From Bordetella genomosp. 5 (GTDB lineage Bacteria; Pseudomonadota; Gammaproteobacteria; Burkholderiales; Burkholderiaceae_B): a DNA stretch of 64,000 nt. The translations under genes were made by a program, and so were the position numbers. Each line of letters starts with the position of its first letter. Position 1 is the stretch's first letter. The notes under the pieces were generated by a model that saw only the letters and a program-made list of their open reading frames with translations, made no database searches and was not told where the DNA came from. Below are positions 16,629 to 25,549 of this stretch, piece after piece. The stretch lies in NCBI RefSeq assembly GCF_002261475.1, contig NZ_NEVN01000006.1:124001-188000 (forward strand), given 5' to 3'.

Positions 16629-17273
16629 TCACGCGGCGCGCTGCTCCACATTGGCGCCATACAACTCGGCCACGGGCACGGCGCGCCGCGAACTGGTGGC
16701 GGCGCTGCCCTCGGCGGACCAGAGAAAGGGGTAGAAAGAAAATGCCTCGTCCGGTCCGAGCGCGGCGGCGTCCGCTTCCCAGCCGGCCCAGCGCAGGTCG
16801 GCATAGAAGTCGGCCAGCCTCTCGCTCAAGGCCCATTGCACGAAATCGGTGTAGCCCACGTCGAGCGCCTCCCAGGTGAGCGTGTCGGGCGCGCAATAGT
16901 GCAAGGTGCCCGGCTCGCCTCCAAACGCGCCCCCGTCCAGTGCGAAGAAGCCGCCGGCGGCATCGTCGGCCACCAGCAGGAAGCCGTCGGCGCGGCCGTG
17001 ATTCCAGCGCAGCAGATCGCGCGGCAGGCGCGGGTGGCCCGAGCCCAGCACGCGCAGCCAGCCGTGGTCGATCAGCAGCCCGCCGGTGCCGTGCGCGATC
17101 GCGCCCAGCGGCGAGCGCGTGCTGACCTGCAGGCCAAGCAGCACCTCGTCGGCCTGCGGCCCGGCCGGCAGGATCTCGCAGGAAACGGCCGCGGAGGCGA
17201 CCCATTCTTTAATCAGCGGCAGCGCGGGATCGTCGGTGTGAATCAGTTCAGTCAGCGTTTTCATGGCGGGCAT
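16629..17273 (-). CDS. DUF2625 family protein
   Basis: A 214-residue cytoplasmic protein matching my memory of the DUF2625 family: TLTELIHTDDPALPLIKEW near the N-terminus, HGTGGLLIDHGWLRVLGSGH in the middle, and DFVQWALSERLADFY with AFSFYPFLWS towards the end. The family is of normal length here and has no assigned function. ATG 17273 and ATG 17264 (MKTLTELI) are both possible; neither has a strong ribosome binding site. It lies about 90 bases upstream of the ankyrin gene on the same strand, but nothing else links the two. Confidence 0.75.
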   Translation of the reverse strand: MPAMKTLTELIHTDDPALPLIKEWVASAAVSCEILPAGPQADEVLLGLQVSTRSPLGAIAHGTGGLLIDHGWLRVLGSGHPRLPRDLLRWNHGRADGFLLVADDAAGGFFALDGGAFGGEPGTLHYCAPDTLTWEALDVGYTDFVQWALSERLADFYADLRWAGWEADAAALGPDEAFSFYPFLWSAEGSAATSSRRAVPVAELYGANVEQRAA

Positions 17274-17308
17274 GATAACGCCGGGCCCGCCTCGCTGCAG
17301 CGCGGCCG

Positions 17309-19084
17309 TCAGGCGCCGCAGGTCTCCAGCCAGGCCTCGAGCTGCGTGGCGTTCATCGGATGCGCGAACAGGAATCCCTGGGCCTCGTTGCAGCCGCAGT
17401 CCCGCAGAAAGTCGCGTTGCGCGGCGGACTCGACGCCTTCGCCGACCACCCGCAAGCCCAGGCGCCGCGCCATCTGCACGACCGTGCGCACGACGGTGCG
17501 ATGGGTCTCGGAGGTCTCGATGTCTTCGATCAGGGTGCGATCCATCTTGACCGACGTGGCCGGAAAACGCAGCAGATAGGTCCAGTTGCTATAGCCCGTG
17601 CCGAAGTCGTCGATGGCGACCGAAAGCCCGGCGCCTTGCGCGTGCTGCACCGTGCGCAGCGCCGCGGGTTCATCCTGGATCCACGCGCTCTCGGTGAACT
17701 CCAGTTCGAGCCGTGCGGGATCCACGCCGGCCTCGCGCAGCAGCGCCATGATGTCCGCCACCAGGGTGGTGTCTTCGAGGTCGCGCGCGGAGATGTTCAC
17801 CGCCAGACTGAGGGGCACGCCGGCCTCGCGCCAGCGGCTGAGCTGGTCGACGGCCGCGCGCAGCACCCAGCGCGTGATGTCGTTCATCAAGGCCGTGTTC
17901 TCGGCCAGCGGCAGGAATTCGGACGGGCTGACGCAGCCGAGCTCGGGATGGTTCCAGCGCAGCAGCGCTTCCACCGAGTCGCAGCGGCCCGTGTCCAGGA
18001 CGAGCTTGGGCTGGAACGCGAGCGAGAAATTGGCGCAGTCGGACACCTCGGCCGAGAGCGCGGCCAGCAGCGCCTGGGCGCGCTGCTGCGCCTGGTCGAC
18101 CTCCGGGCGGAAATAGGCAAGCCCGAGATTGTGCTGGCGCGCGTCTTCGGCGGCGCTGACGGCAAGGCGGATCCAGTCGCCGTAGTCGATGCCGGGCTTC
18201 AGGGGCAGCACGCCCAGGCCCAGGCCGGTGCGCACCGGAATCGACTGACACACCACGGGCAAGTGAAACGCGCGCTGCAGATCGGCGGCCACGCGCTCGA
18301 CATCGACGCCGCTGCCTTCCACCACCAGAAACGCAAAGCGCGTGGGGCTGATCTTGTAGAGCACGCACTCGGCCGGCACCGCGCCGCGCATGCGGTCGCG
18401 CACGTCCGCCATCAGTTGATTGAAGAAGGGATAGCCCAGCGTGCGGATGAACGCGTTGGCCAGCTCGATCGGCAGCAGGTCGGCCGTCACGACCTCGAGC
18501 GGCCGGCCCTCGCCGAGCAGCAGCGCCACGTCCTGCTCCAGCCGCAGCCGATTGAAGAGGCCGGTGGGCTCATCGATGTAGCGGGTGTGGCGGATCGTCA
18601 TCAGGCGCGCCAGCGCCAGGCGTCCGAAGTGCGCCAGCGTCTCGCGCTCGCGTGCGGACATCGGTTGCCGCGCGTCGCGGTCGATCACGCATAGCGTGCC
18701 CAGCGCGAAACCGTCTCGTGTGACGAGGGGTGTGCCGGCGTAATAGCCGGCCTGCAGCTCGCCCGTGACCGCCACCGACCGGGCATAGCGCGGGTCGCGC
18801 CGCGCGTCGCACACCTCGAGCACGCCGTCGCCGGCGATCGTGTGCTCGCAGAGGGCATCGCCCCTCGGCGTGTGCTCGACCGACGTGCCGATGCGCGCCT
18901 TGAACCACTGGCGGTGCCGGTCGATGATGGAGAGCAGTGCAACGGGCGCGTCGAACAGGCGCGCGGCGAGCGCGACGATCTCGGAGAGCACTTCATCGTG
19001 CTCGCCGTCGAGGTCGAACAAATCGAGGCAGGCTTGGCGTTCCGCTTCGTTGGCCGGGTGCGGAAGCGCCGGCGTGATACTCAT
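17309..19084 (-). CDS. GAF - degenerate GGDEF - EAL cyclic-di-GMP phosphodiesterase
   Basis: A 591-residue soluble signalling protein, started at ATG 19084 (an ATG at 19129 would add 15 residues). Domain order: GAF (about 25-165), a degenerate GGDEF (about 175-330) lacking the GGDEF active-site motif, and EAL (about 350-590). The EAL domain keeps the metal and catalytic residues: EALLRW, NISARDL, ELEFTES, DDFGTGYS, VKMD and EGVE, so c-di-GMP hydrolysis to pGpG is likely. The GAF sensor has the CEHTIAGDGVLEVCDARRD pattern common in such hybrids. It stands alone. Confidence 0.9.
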   Translation of the reverse strand: MSITPALPHPANEAERQACLDLFDLDGEHDEVLSEIVALAARLFDAPVALLSIIDRHRQWFKARIGTSVEHTPRGDALCEHTIAGDGVLEVCDARRDPRYARSVAVTGELQAGYYAGTPLVTRDGFALGTLCVIDRDARQPMSARERETLAHFGRLALARLMTIRHTRYIDEPTGLFNRLRLEQDVALLLGEGRPLEVVTADLLPIELANAFIRTLGYPFFNQLMADVRDRMRGAVPAECVLYKISPTRFAFLVVEGSGVDVERVAADLQRAFHLPVVCQSIPVRTGLGLGVLPLKPGIDYGDWIRLAVSAAEDARQHNLGLAYFRPEVDQAQQRAQALLAALSAEVSDCANFSLAFQPKLVLDTGRCDSVEALLRWNHPELGCVSPSEFLPLAENTALMNDITRWVLRAAVDQLSRWREAGVPLSLAVNISARDLEDTTLVADIMALLREAGVDPARLELEFTESAWIQDEPAALRTVQHAQGAGLSVAIDDFGTGYSNWTYLLRFPATSVKMDRTLIEDIETSETHRTVVRTVVQMARRLGLRVVGEGVESAAQRDFLRDCGCNEAQGFLFAHPMNATQLEAWLETCGA

Positions 19085-19223
19085 GAATACAGCCTGCAAG
19101 CGTTGAATCGGCGCACCCAAAGGGTGCATTTGTTTCAGGTTATCGCCTCGGCCGGTGTCACGTCACGCGCGCTCGCGCCATCCGCGACCAGATGTCGCCT
19201 GGCTGCAACGCATGGCGTGGTCG

Positions 19224-20171
19224 CTAAAAGTCGTACAGACGCGCCGCGTTGTCGACCAGGATCGCCTGCTTCTCCGCGTCGCTCACCCAGGCGCAGAAGG
19301 CCGAGAGCTGCTCGCCGTCGTCGATGGGATGCAGCGGTTCGCTGCGATCGCGCGAGCGCGGCACGCCGGGCCAGGCGCCGGAATGCGGCCAGTCGGTGCC
19401 CCACAGCATGCGGTCGAGCCGGGCGTCGATGAGTGCCCGCGCGATCGCGCGCGCCTCGATCGGCGGGCGGCCGTCCTGCCACACCGTAAGGCGGTAGGGC
19501 GCGGACAGCTTCACATAGACATTGCCCGCCGCCACCGTCTCGAGCAGCGCATCGAAGCCATCCTGACCGGTGCCGGCCACCGCGCTCGCCAGCGCGAAAT
19601 GATCGATCACGACGGGCACGGCGCAGTCGCGCAGCGCGGGCGCGAGGGCGCTCACGACCGGCAGCGTGGTGTAGATCTGCACGTGCCAACCCAGGTCGGC
19701 CACTTGCTCGGCGGTACGCGCGAGCGCGGCGCGCGCGACCGCCGGATCGTGTTGCCCGAACGACTGCAGGTTCACGCGCGCACCCCGCACGCCCGCCTCG
19801 TGCAGCGCACGCAGGTCGTTGCGAGAGACGTCGGGCGCCAGCACCGCCACCCCGCGCGAAGCATGGCCGGCCGCGTTCAGCGAGTCGAGCGCGTCGGTCA
19901 TGCAGCGATTGTCGGTGCCTTGCGGACTGGCCTGCACGACGACCGCGCGGTCGACGCCCAGCGCGGCATGCAGTGCGAGCAGATCATCGGTGGAGGCAAG
20001 CCCGGGCATGAACACGCGGTTCTCGGCGAGCGGGTAGCGGTCGAACGGCCCGAAGATGTGCACATGGCAGTCGCAGGTGCCGGGCGGGATCGTGCCCGCG
20101 ACGGGGCTGTGGTGCACACCCAGCACGGTGCGCGCGGCGTCGGAGGAAGGCGTGGGCAAGGTACGGCTCAT
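19224..20171 (-). CDS. Amidohydrolase 2 family metal-dependent hydrolase
   Basis: A 315-residue TIM-barrel hydrolase of the amidohydrolase 2 group (PF04909), similar in style to 2-pyrone-4,6-dicarboxylate lactonase. The metal motif HxH is in GTCDCHVHIFGP, a conserved His is in PVVIDHFA and the Asp in LWGTDWPHSG. Start ATG 20171 is chosen because the gene follows a Bug receptor by about 40 bases. Family members hydrolyse lactones or decarboxylate aromatic acids. Next to a carboxylate-binding receptor and under a divergent LysR, it is probably a catabolic enzyme for a cyclic or lactone acid. Confidence 0.8.
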   Translation of the reverse strand: MSRTLPTPSSDAARTVLGVHHSPVAGTIPPGTCDCHVHIFGPFDRYPLAENRVFMPGLASTDDLLALHAALGVDRAVVVQASPQGTDNRCMTDALDSLNAAGHASRGVAVLAPDVSRNDLRALHEAGVRGARVNLQSFGQHDPAVARAALARTAEQVADLGWHVQIYTTLPVVSALAPALRDCAVPVVIDHFALASAVAGTGQDGFDALLETVAAGNVYVKLSAPYRLTVWQDGRPPIEARAIARALIDARLDRMLWGTDWPHSGAWPGVPRSRDRSEPLHPIDDGEQLSAFCAWVSDAEKQAILVDNAARLYDF

Positions 20172-20209
20172 GGAAGGCTCTGCTGCGATACGGATGGGAG
20201 GGGCGACGC

Positions 20210-21217
20210 TCAGGGGTTCTGCTTGATGCCGGCCGACTGGATCAGCCGCACCCACTTGTCGCGATCGGTCTGGTAATAGCGGGTGAAGGCCGCGGGGCTG
20301 TCGTCCGACAGCGCATAGCCCTGCGCTTCGAGCTTCTCGCGCACATCCGGCAGGCGCAGCACGCGCCGCACTTCGGCATTTAACGCGTTGACCACATCGG
20401 GCGGCGTGGCGGCCGGCGCGAGCAGACCCAGCCAGGTGGCGACCTCGTAATCCTTCAGACCCGCCTCGGCCGTGGTGGGCAACTGCGGCGCGAACGCGAC
20501 GCGCTCCTTGCTCGTCACGGCCAGCGCGCGCAACCGTTGATCCTTCATGTAGGGCAGGGCCGTCGACGCGTTGGCGAACATGAAGGGCAGCCGCCCGGCC
20601 AGCATCTCGGTGATGCACGCCTGCTCGCCCGCGAACGGGATGCTGTGCAGCTCGATGCCGGCCGTCTGCGCAAACAGCACCGCCGCCATATACGGCGAGG
20701 TGCCGATGCCACCCGAGCAGAAGTCGATCTCGCCCGGCGCGGCCTTGGCCTGCGTGATCAGCTCCTGCACGGAATTGGCGCGCAACTTGGGCCCGGCCAG
20801 CAGGACCTGCGGCGCGCTGCCCACCAGCGCCACGCCGGTAAAGTCCTTGAGCGGATCGAACGTGGTCACGTTCTGCAGCGTGGGCGCGACGGCCACCGTG
20901 GTCTGGCTGGCGAGCAGCAGCGTGTTGCCGTCGGGCCGCGCGCGCGCCACATAGGCCGCGGCGATCATCGACGCGGCGCCGTTCTTGTTCTCGACCATCA
21001 CGGCGCGGCCGCCAACCTGCATGTGCTGCGCCACGATGCGGGCCACGGTGTCGGGCGCGCCCCCGGGCGGCGCGCCGACCACGATGCGGATCGTGCCACC
21101 GGCCGAAGTGTTGTCGGCGAGGACGGGCGCCGCCAGACCGAGCAGCGCGGCGCCCAGCCAGGGCGCGATTCGCCTGGCCAGCCGCTGGCGGGGGCAAACG
21201 CCGGGTTTCTTGTCCAT
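20210..21217 (-). CDS. Bug/TctC family periplasmic solute receptor
   Basis: A 335-residue periplasmic binding protein of the tripartite tricarboxylate transporter (Bug) family. The signal peptide covers about residues 1-34 (cleavage near VLADN); the mature core has IRIVVGAPPGGAPDTVARIVA, the first ligand loop, and FCSGGIGTSPYMAAVLFA, the second. No TctA/TctB membrane genes are nearby, so it is an orphan receptor as is usual in Bordetella relatives. It is the first gene of an operon with the amidohydrolase and is divergent from a LysR gene. Confidence 0.9.
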   Translation of the reverse strand: MDKKPGVCPRQRLARRIAPWLGAALLGLAAPVLADNTSAGGTIRIVVGAPPGGAPDTVARIVAQHMQVGGRAVMVENKNGAASMIAAAYVARARPDGNTLLLASQTTVAVAPTLQNVTTFDPLKDFTGVALVGSAPQVLLAGPKLRANSVQELITQAKAAPGEIDFCSGGIGTSPYMAAVLFAQTAGIELHSIPFAGEQACITEMLAGRLPFMFANASTALPYMKDQRLRALAVTSKERVAFAPQLPTTAEAGLKDYEVATWLGLLAPAATPPDVVNALNAEVRRVLRLPDVREKLEAQGYALSDDSPAAFTRYYQTDRDKWVRLIQSAGIKQNP

Positions 21218-21329
21218 CGTGGTCTCCTCGCTTTATCGCGTGCGCCGCGTCGAGGCGGCGGGCACTGTTGTGATGTGGACAAAGTGTCTGCGATCGCGGT
21301 TGATATGGTCAAATATATATATTGAGTCA

Positions 21330-21353
21330 TTTCATACAGAGATATGTATGAAA
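21330..21353. promoter_or_regulatory. Candidate LysR operator, TTTCATAC-N8-GTATGAAA
   Basis: A perfect 8-bp inverted repeat with an 8-base spacer ends just before the Shine-Dalgarno of the LysR gene at 21364. It contains the T-N11-A arrangement typical of LTTR sites. A 12-bp AT palindrome, AATATATATATT (21312-21323), lies next to it. Position fits autoregulation and control of the divergent Bug/amidohydrolase operon. Confidence 0.55.
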
Positions 21354-21363
21354 GCGGAGGCAC

Positions 21364-22260
21364 ATGAACAAACGCGAAATGGCACTGTTCGAAGCCGTCG
21401 GGCGCACGGGGTCGGTAACGCTGGCGGCGGCCGCCACCGGCATGTCGCAGCCCGCGGCGAGCGCAATGTTGAAGTCGCTGGAAGACAAGCTGGGGTTCGC
21501 GCTGTTCACGCGCGACAAGCGCCGGCTCGCGCTCACGTCGGAAGCGCGCCTGCTGCTGCCCGAGATCGTCCATGCCCTCGCGGCCATGGACAACGCCGAA
21601 CGCGTGGCGGCCAGCATGCGGGGCGGGGCGCACGCCCGCCTGGATATCGGCGCGGTGGCCGCGGTCGGCGCGAGCATCCTGCCTGGCGCGATGGCCTGGC
21701 TGCAGGCCCACGAGCCCGGTTTGCGGGTGAGCGTGCGCACGGACATGACGCTGGGCGTGGCCGGACTGGCCGCCGATCAACGCATCGATGTCGGCATCGT
21801 GATCGGCTCCGCCGCGCTGCCCAATCTCGGCCAGCGTACGCTGGCGCGCCTGAGCCTGCAGGCCGTCATGCCGGCCGGTCATCCGCTCGCCGGCCGCAAA
21901 CGCCTCGCGCTTGCCGATCTGGCGGACACGCCATACATATCGCTCAGCCGCCATCTGCAGGTCGGAGCGCTGACCGCGCGGCAGTTCGAACAGGAGCGCC
22001 TGCCGTTTCTACCCGTGATCGAGGTGAATCAATATTCCGCCGCCTGCGCCTTTGCCGAGCGCGGCCTGGGCGTGGCCATCCTCGACAGCATGAGCGGCCT
22101 CTACGCGCGACGCCACGGGCTGGTTGTCGTGCCGGTCGACGTGGAAGGCGGACTGGATCTGGACATCGTCTGGCCACTGAACCGCGGCCTGGGCCGCGTG
22201 GCGCGCCAGCTCGAGGCGGGGCTGCTGCATGAGCTGGACCACACCGACGATGCTGCGTGA
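21364..22260 (+). CDS. LysR family transcriptional regulator
   Basis: A 298-residue LTTR with CGGAGG placed just upstream of ATG 21364. The HTH (about 3-60) reads ALFEAVGRTGSVTLAAAATG and SQPAASAMLKSLEDKLG; the wing is FTRDKRRLALTSEA. The effector domain begins near ARLDIGAVAAVG. It is divergent from the Bug receptor/amidohydrolase operon and has a strong inverted repeat in its own leader, so it most likely senses the carboxylate handled by that operon. Confidence 0.88.
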   Translation: MNKREMALFEAVGRTGSVTLAAAATGMSQPAASAMLKSLEDKLGFALFTRDKRRLALTSEARLLLPEIVHALAAMDNAERVAASMRGGAHARLDIGAVAAVGASILPGAMAWLQAHEPGLRVSVRTDMTLGVAGLAADQRIDVGIVIGSAALPNLGQRTLARLSLQAVMPAGHPLAGRKRLALADLADTPYISLSRHLQVGALTARQFEQERLPFLPVIEVNQYSAACAFAERGLGVAILDSMSGLYARRHGLVVVPVDVEGGLDLDIVWPLNRGLGRVARQLEAGLLHELDHTDDAA

Positions 22261-22267
22261 CTCGCGC

Positions 22268-22789
22268 TCAGCCTTCCTCGAGCGTGGAGTCGTTGCCTGA
22301 TTTCGCGTCTTCCGTGCGGATGACGCTGAACTCGCCGTTGGACTCGATATAGGCGCGATACACCATGCTGAGCGCGGGGATGCCTTTGAGCCGCAACTGC
22401 TCCATGAGCTCGGCGCGGCTGACGTGCTCGCGCCGCAACCCGCCGATATCGATGCGGCCATCCCGCACCAGACAGACCCGGCTCGGTTCCAACAGGCGGC
22501 GCAGCAGCGGCAGGCGATAGGTGAGCCGGTCCAGCACGAAGCTCCAGCCGACGATCGTGGACACGACGATGATGCCGTCGCCCAGCGAATCCGAGTCGCC
22601 CGACATCGCGTTGCCCGCGGCGTCCGCCACCAGCACCAGCACGAGCAGGTCGGCGGTGCCAAGCGAGCCGAGGTCGCGCCGGCCCGAAATCCGCAGCAGC
22701 AGGAACAGCACCCAATAAATGGTCGTGCCCCGCAGCATCATCTCGCCCACACCGGCCTGCAGCGCGAAGATCTCTCCCAGCCAACTCAT
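22268..22789 (-). CDS. DUF421 (YetF-like) membrane protein
   Basis: A protein of about 173 residues started at ATG 22789 (MSWLGEIF); an ATG at 22822 would add 11 residues. The N-terminal half has two or three membrane helices including TTIYWVLFLLLRISGRRDLG, the signature of DUF421; the C-terminal cytoplasmic domain holds LLEPSRVCLVRDGRI and EHVSRAELMEQLRLKGI. The family (YetF/YdfR/YrbG of Bacillus) is of unknown role, linked there to spore or envelope traits. It is convergent with the LysR gene, 7 bases from its stop. Confidence 0.8.
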   Translation of the reverse strand: MSWLGEIFALQAGVGEMMLRGTTIYWVLFLLLRISGRRDLGSLGTADLLVLVLVADAAGNAMSGDSDSLGDGIIVVSTIVGWSFVLDRLTYRLPLLRRLLEPSRVCLVRDGRIDIGGLRREHVSRAELMEQLRLKGIPALSMVYRAYIESNGEFSVIRTEDAKSGNDSTLEEG

Positions 22790-22930
22790 CAGCGTCTCCC
22801 AGGCGGGACGCGCCGGCCCCACGCCGGCGCGCCCGCGATCGCTGAGCGGGAAGCAAGACCTGTGCCCGTCGAGGCCAGGGCCAGCCCCCGGCGAGCGCCT
22901 AATGCACCTTTAGCGAGCGCTTGGTTGGCC

Positions 22931-24049
22931 TTAGCGAGCGACCTTGCCCGGGCCCTTGTAGCGTTCGAGCCAGTGGGCGTAGGGCGGCGGCAGGATCCAG
23001 TCGGGGCGGTCGACCTTCAGCTCTTGCGCCAGACGATAGGTGTAGTGCGGGTTGGCCAGATGCGCGCGGCCGATCATGACCAGATCCAGCTGTTCCTGCG
23101 CCACCACGCGCTCGGCGTCGGCGGTCGCATCCATGCCCCAGGCCGACGCGACCGGCAGACCGGCCTCGCGGCGCACGCGCTGTGCGACGGGCGCCAGGAA
23201 GGCCGGGCCCCACGGAATCTTGGTGTCGGGGATGTTGAAGTTCACGCTCACGCTCAGCAGGTCCAGCCCGCCGTCGCGCATGCGGCGCGTCAGTTCGATC
23301 GACTCGGACAGCGTCTCTTCGTCGCGGCCGTCGTATTCGATCACGCCAAAACGCGCCGTGAGCGGAAGGTTATCGGGCCAGACCTCGCGCACGGCGGCCA
23401 GCGTTTCGAGCAGGAAACGGGCGCGGTTGTCGAAACTGCCGCCGTACTGATCCTCGCGCTGATTGCTGTGCGCCGAGAAGAAGCTCTGCGCCAGATACCC
23501 GTGCGCGAAATGCAGCTCCAGCCACTCGAAGCCCGCGTCGCGGGCGCGGCGCGCGGCGGCCGCGAAATCGGCCTTGGTCTGCTCGATGTCGGCCAGCGTC
23601 ATCGCGCGCGGCATCTTGTCCAGGCCCGGACCGTAGGCGATGGTCGACGGCGCGACCGTCTGCCACGCGCGCGGATCCGTGTCGGGAATATGGTCGTCGC
23701 CTTCCCAGGGTCGGTTCGCGCTGGCCTTGCGGCCCGCGTGGGCGATCTGGATGCCGGGCACGGCGCCCGCCGCCTTGATGCCGGCGGCGATGCGGGCCAG
23801 CCCCTCGGCCTGCGTGTCGTTCCATATACCGGTGCAATTCGGCGTGATGCGGCCTTCGGGCGCGACGGCCGTCGCTTCCACGATGACCAGCCCGGCGCCG
23901 CCGCGGGCGATGGATGGATAGTGGACCTGATGCCAATCGTTCGTCACGCCATCGATGGCGGAGTACTGGCACATGGGCGGGACGGCGATGCGGTTGCGCA
24001 GCGTCACGTCCTTGAGGGTGAACGGGGTGAAGAGGGCGGGAGCAGACAT
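22931..24049 (-). CDS. Old yellow enzyme family NADH:flavin oxidoreductase (XenA/YqjM type)
   Basis: A 372-residue FMN-dependent ene-reductase of the thermophilic-like OYE class. Cys27 and Tyr29 in PPMCQYSA correspond to the redox-tuning Cys and active Tyr of XenA/YqjM; the HxxH substrate-anchoring pair lies in ELHFAHGYLAQSFFS, and YGGSFDNRARF is the family motif. It should reduce the C=C bond of enones, nitroaromatics or similar electrophiles using NAD(P)H. It is divergent from a LysR gene with a clear inverted repeat in between, so it is probably inducible. Confidence 0.9.
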   Translation of the reverse strand: MSAPALFTPFTLKDVTLRNRIAVPPMCQYSAIDGVTNDWHQVHYPSIARGGAGLVIVEATAVAPEGRITPNCTGIWNDTQAEGLARIAAGIKAAGAVPGIQIAHAGRKASANRPWEGDDHIPDTDPRAWQTVAPSTIAYGPGLDKMPRAMTLADIEQTKADFAAAARRARDAGFEWLELHFAHGYLAQSFFSAHSNQREDQYGGSFDNRARFLLETLAAVREVWPDNLPLTARFGVIEYDGRDEETLSESIELTRRMRDGGLDLLSVSVNFNIPDTKIPWGPAFLAPVAQRVRREAGLPVASAWGMDATADAERVVAQEQLDLVMIGRAHLANPHYTYRLAQELKVDRPDWILPPPYAHWLERYKGPGKVAR

Positions 24050-24173
24050 GCGGAAATCTCGTTACGGCGAAAGGGATACGCCGCTGCACGGACCGGCCGG
24101 CGGCCGGGGCCCATGCAAGCGGCCAGTGCACGCAGTCTAGGCGGGCGCGGGTTATATTTGAACTAATGGAAGC

Positions 24174-24188
24174 TTATCGAATTGATAA
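24174..24188. promoter_or_regulatory. Candidate LysR operator, TTATC-N5-GATAA
   Basis: A 15-bp perfect inverted repeat TTATCGAATTGATAA with T-N11-A spacing, 9 bases before the LysR ATG 24198 and in the gap shared with the divergent old yellow enzyme gene. Position and shape fit the regulator's own binding site. Confidence 0.55.
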
Positions 24189-24197
24189 AAATCGCTT

Positions 24198-25094
24198 ATG
24201 TTGAACACGCAATGGCTGCAGACCTTCCGTACCGTCGCCGAGACCGGCGGCTTCACGCGCGCCGCCGAACGCCTCGACCTGACCCAGGCCGCCGTCAGCC
24301 AGCACATCCGCCATCTCGAGTCTGAACTCGGCCCTTTGCTCATCCGCCGCACCCGCCGCATCGAGCTCACGCCCGCCGGCCAGGCGCTGCTGCAGTACTG
24401 CGGCGAGCTCGAGCAGGCCGACCGTCGCCTGCACGGACGGCTCGCCGACGCCGACGCCTGCCGCGGCGAGGTCAGCCTCATCACGCCGGGCAGCATCGGC
24501 CTCGCGCTCTATCCCTTGCTGCTCGATTTCCAGCAGTCGCGGCCGGGCATCGTCGTGCGTCATCGCTTCGCGCCCGATCCCGAGGCGCTCGAGGGCGTGC
24601 TCGACAAGCAATACGAGCTCGGCCTCGTCACCCTCAAGCCCGACGACCCGCGCATCGTGGCGCAGCGCTTCATCGACGAGCCACTCGAGCTCGTCGCACC
24701 CGCTGGGCGCTGCCCCAAATCCTGGGACGACCTGCTGGCCCTGGGCTTCATCGACCATCCCGACGGCCAGGCGATGGCCACGCGCCTGCTGGCGCGGCGC
24801 TTTCCGGGCAACCCGGGCATGCACGGCATGCCCGTAAACGGCTACAGCAACCAGGTCGCGCTCCTGCTCGAGCCCGTCGCCCGCGGCCTGGGCTTCACCG
24901 TGATTCCCCGCCACGCGCGGCAGTGCTATGCGCATCAGGACGCGCTCGACGTCTCGGACTGCGGCAAGCCGGTGGCGGACACCCTATGGTGGATCCACCG
25001 CGCGGAATGGCCGATGTCGGTGCGAGCGCGGCACGTGATCGAATACCTGCAGGAGCGGATGTTGGCGCCGCAAGCGCTGGTGCGTGCGGCGTGA
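24198..25094 (+). CDS. LysR family transcriptional regulator
   Basis: A 298-residue LTTR. The HTH (about 3-61) has TFRTVAETGGFTRAAERL then TQAAVSQHIRHLESELG; the wing is LLIRRTRRIELTPAGQ. The effector domain starts near GEVSLITPGSIG. It is divergent from the old yellow enzyme gene and has a palindrome in its leader, so it probably controls that reductase in response to an electrophile or its own ligand. After it comes a 455-base stretch without a large gene, mostly a minisatellite. Confidence 0.88.
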   Translation: MLNTQWLQTFRTVAETGGFTRAAERLDLTQAAVSQHIRHLESELGPLLIRRTRRIELTPAGQALLQYCGELEQADRRLHGRLADADACRGEVSLITPGSIGLALYPLLLDFQQSRPGIVVRHRFAPDPEALEGVLDKQYELGLVTLKPDDPRIVAQRFIDEPLELVAPAGRCPKSWDDLLALGFIDHPDGQAMATRLLARRFPGNPGMHGMPVNGYSNQVALLLEPVARGLGFTVIPRHARQCYAHQDALDVSDCGKPVADTLWWIHRAEWPMSVRARHVIEYLQERMLAPQALVRAA

Positions 25095-25246
25095 TTGGAG
25101 GGGGGCTAGACGAGGGATGATGTCGTCTTTGAGGAACACCGACTGCTGATACACGCCGAGCGTCTACTCGACGGCAGGGCGCGCGAAGGCAGAGAGATAG
25201 TCGGCGTAGATCAGCTCGTTCACCTCGGCCGAGGCGAGGACGGCGA

Positions 25247-25494
25247 GGTGCGGTCAGCTAAGTGAGGTCAGCTAAGTGAGGTCAGCTAAGTGAGGTCAGC
25301 TAAGTGAGGTCAGCCAGGTGAGGGCGGCCAAGTGCGGGCGGGCAAGTGAGGTCGACTTGGTGAGAGCGGCTAAGTTAAGGCCGCTGGGTGCGGCCGGCTG
25401 GGCGAGGCCAGCGAGGTGCCGCGGGCTAGATGCGGTCGGCCAGGGTGCGGCAAGCTGGGTGAGGCCGGCAAGGTGGGCCGCCTGGATGCGGCCG
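25247..25494. repeat. 14-bp minisatellite
   Basis: About seventeen tandem units of 14 bp. The first four are virtually identical (AAGTGAGGTCAGCT); the rest drift gradually towards GC-rich variants such as GGGTGCGGCCGGCT. The unit is not a multiple of three, so it does not encode a regular peptide repeat. The 150 bases before it (25095-25246) hold nothing I can support as a gene. Confidence 0.85.
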
Positions 25495-25549
25495 GCGCGC
25501 CGCCGACGGCTCAGACACGCCCCAGCCGCGACAACCGGCCTCCCGAGCC

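Noticed and set aside
22424-24166. Plus-strand open frame of 580 codons
   Set aside because: It is antisense to DUF421 and the old yellow enzyme, both well supported.
25095-25246. Possible remnant of a gene on the minus strand
   Set aside because: A short stretch reads as plausible protein (ELIYADYLSAFARPAVE) before a stop, but I could not tie it to any family.
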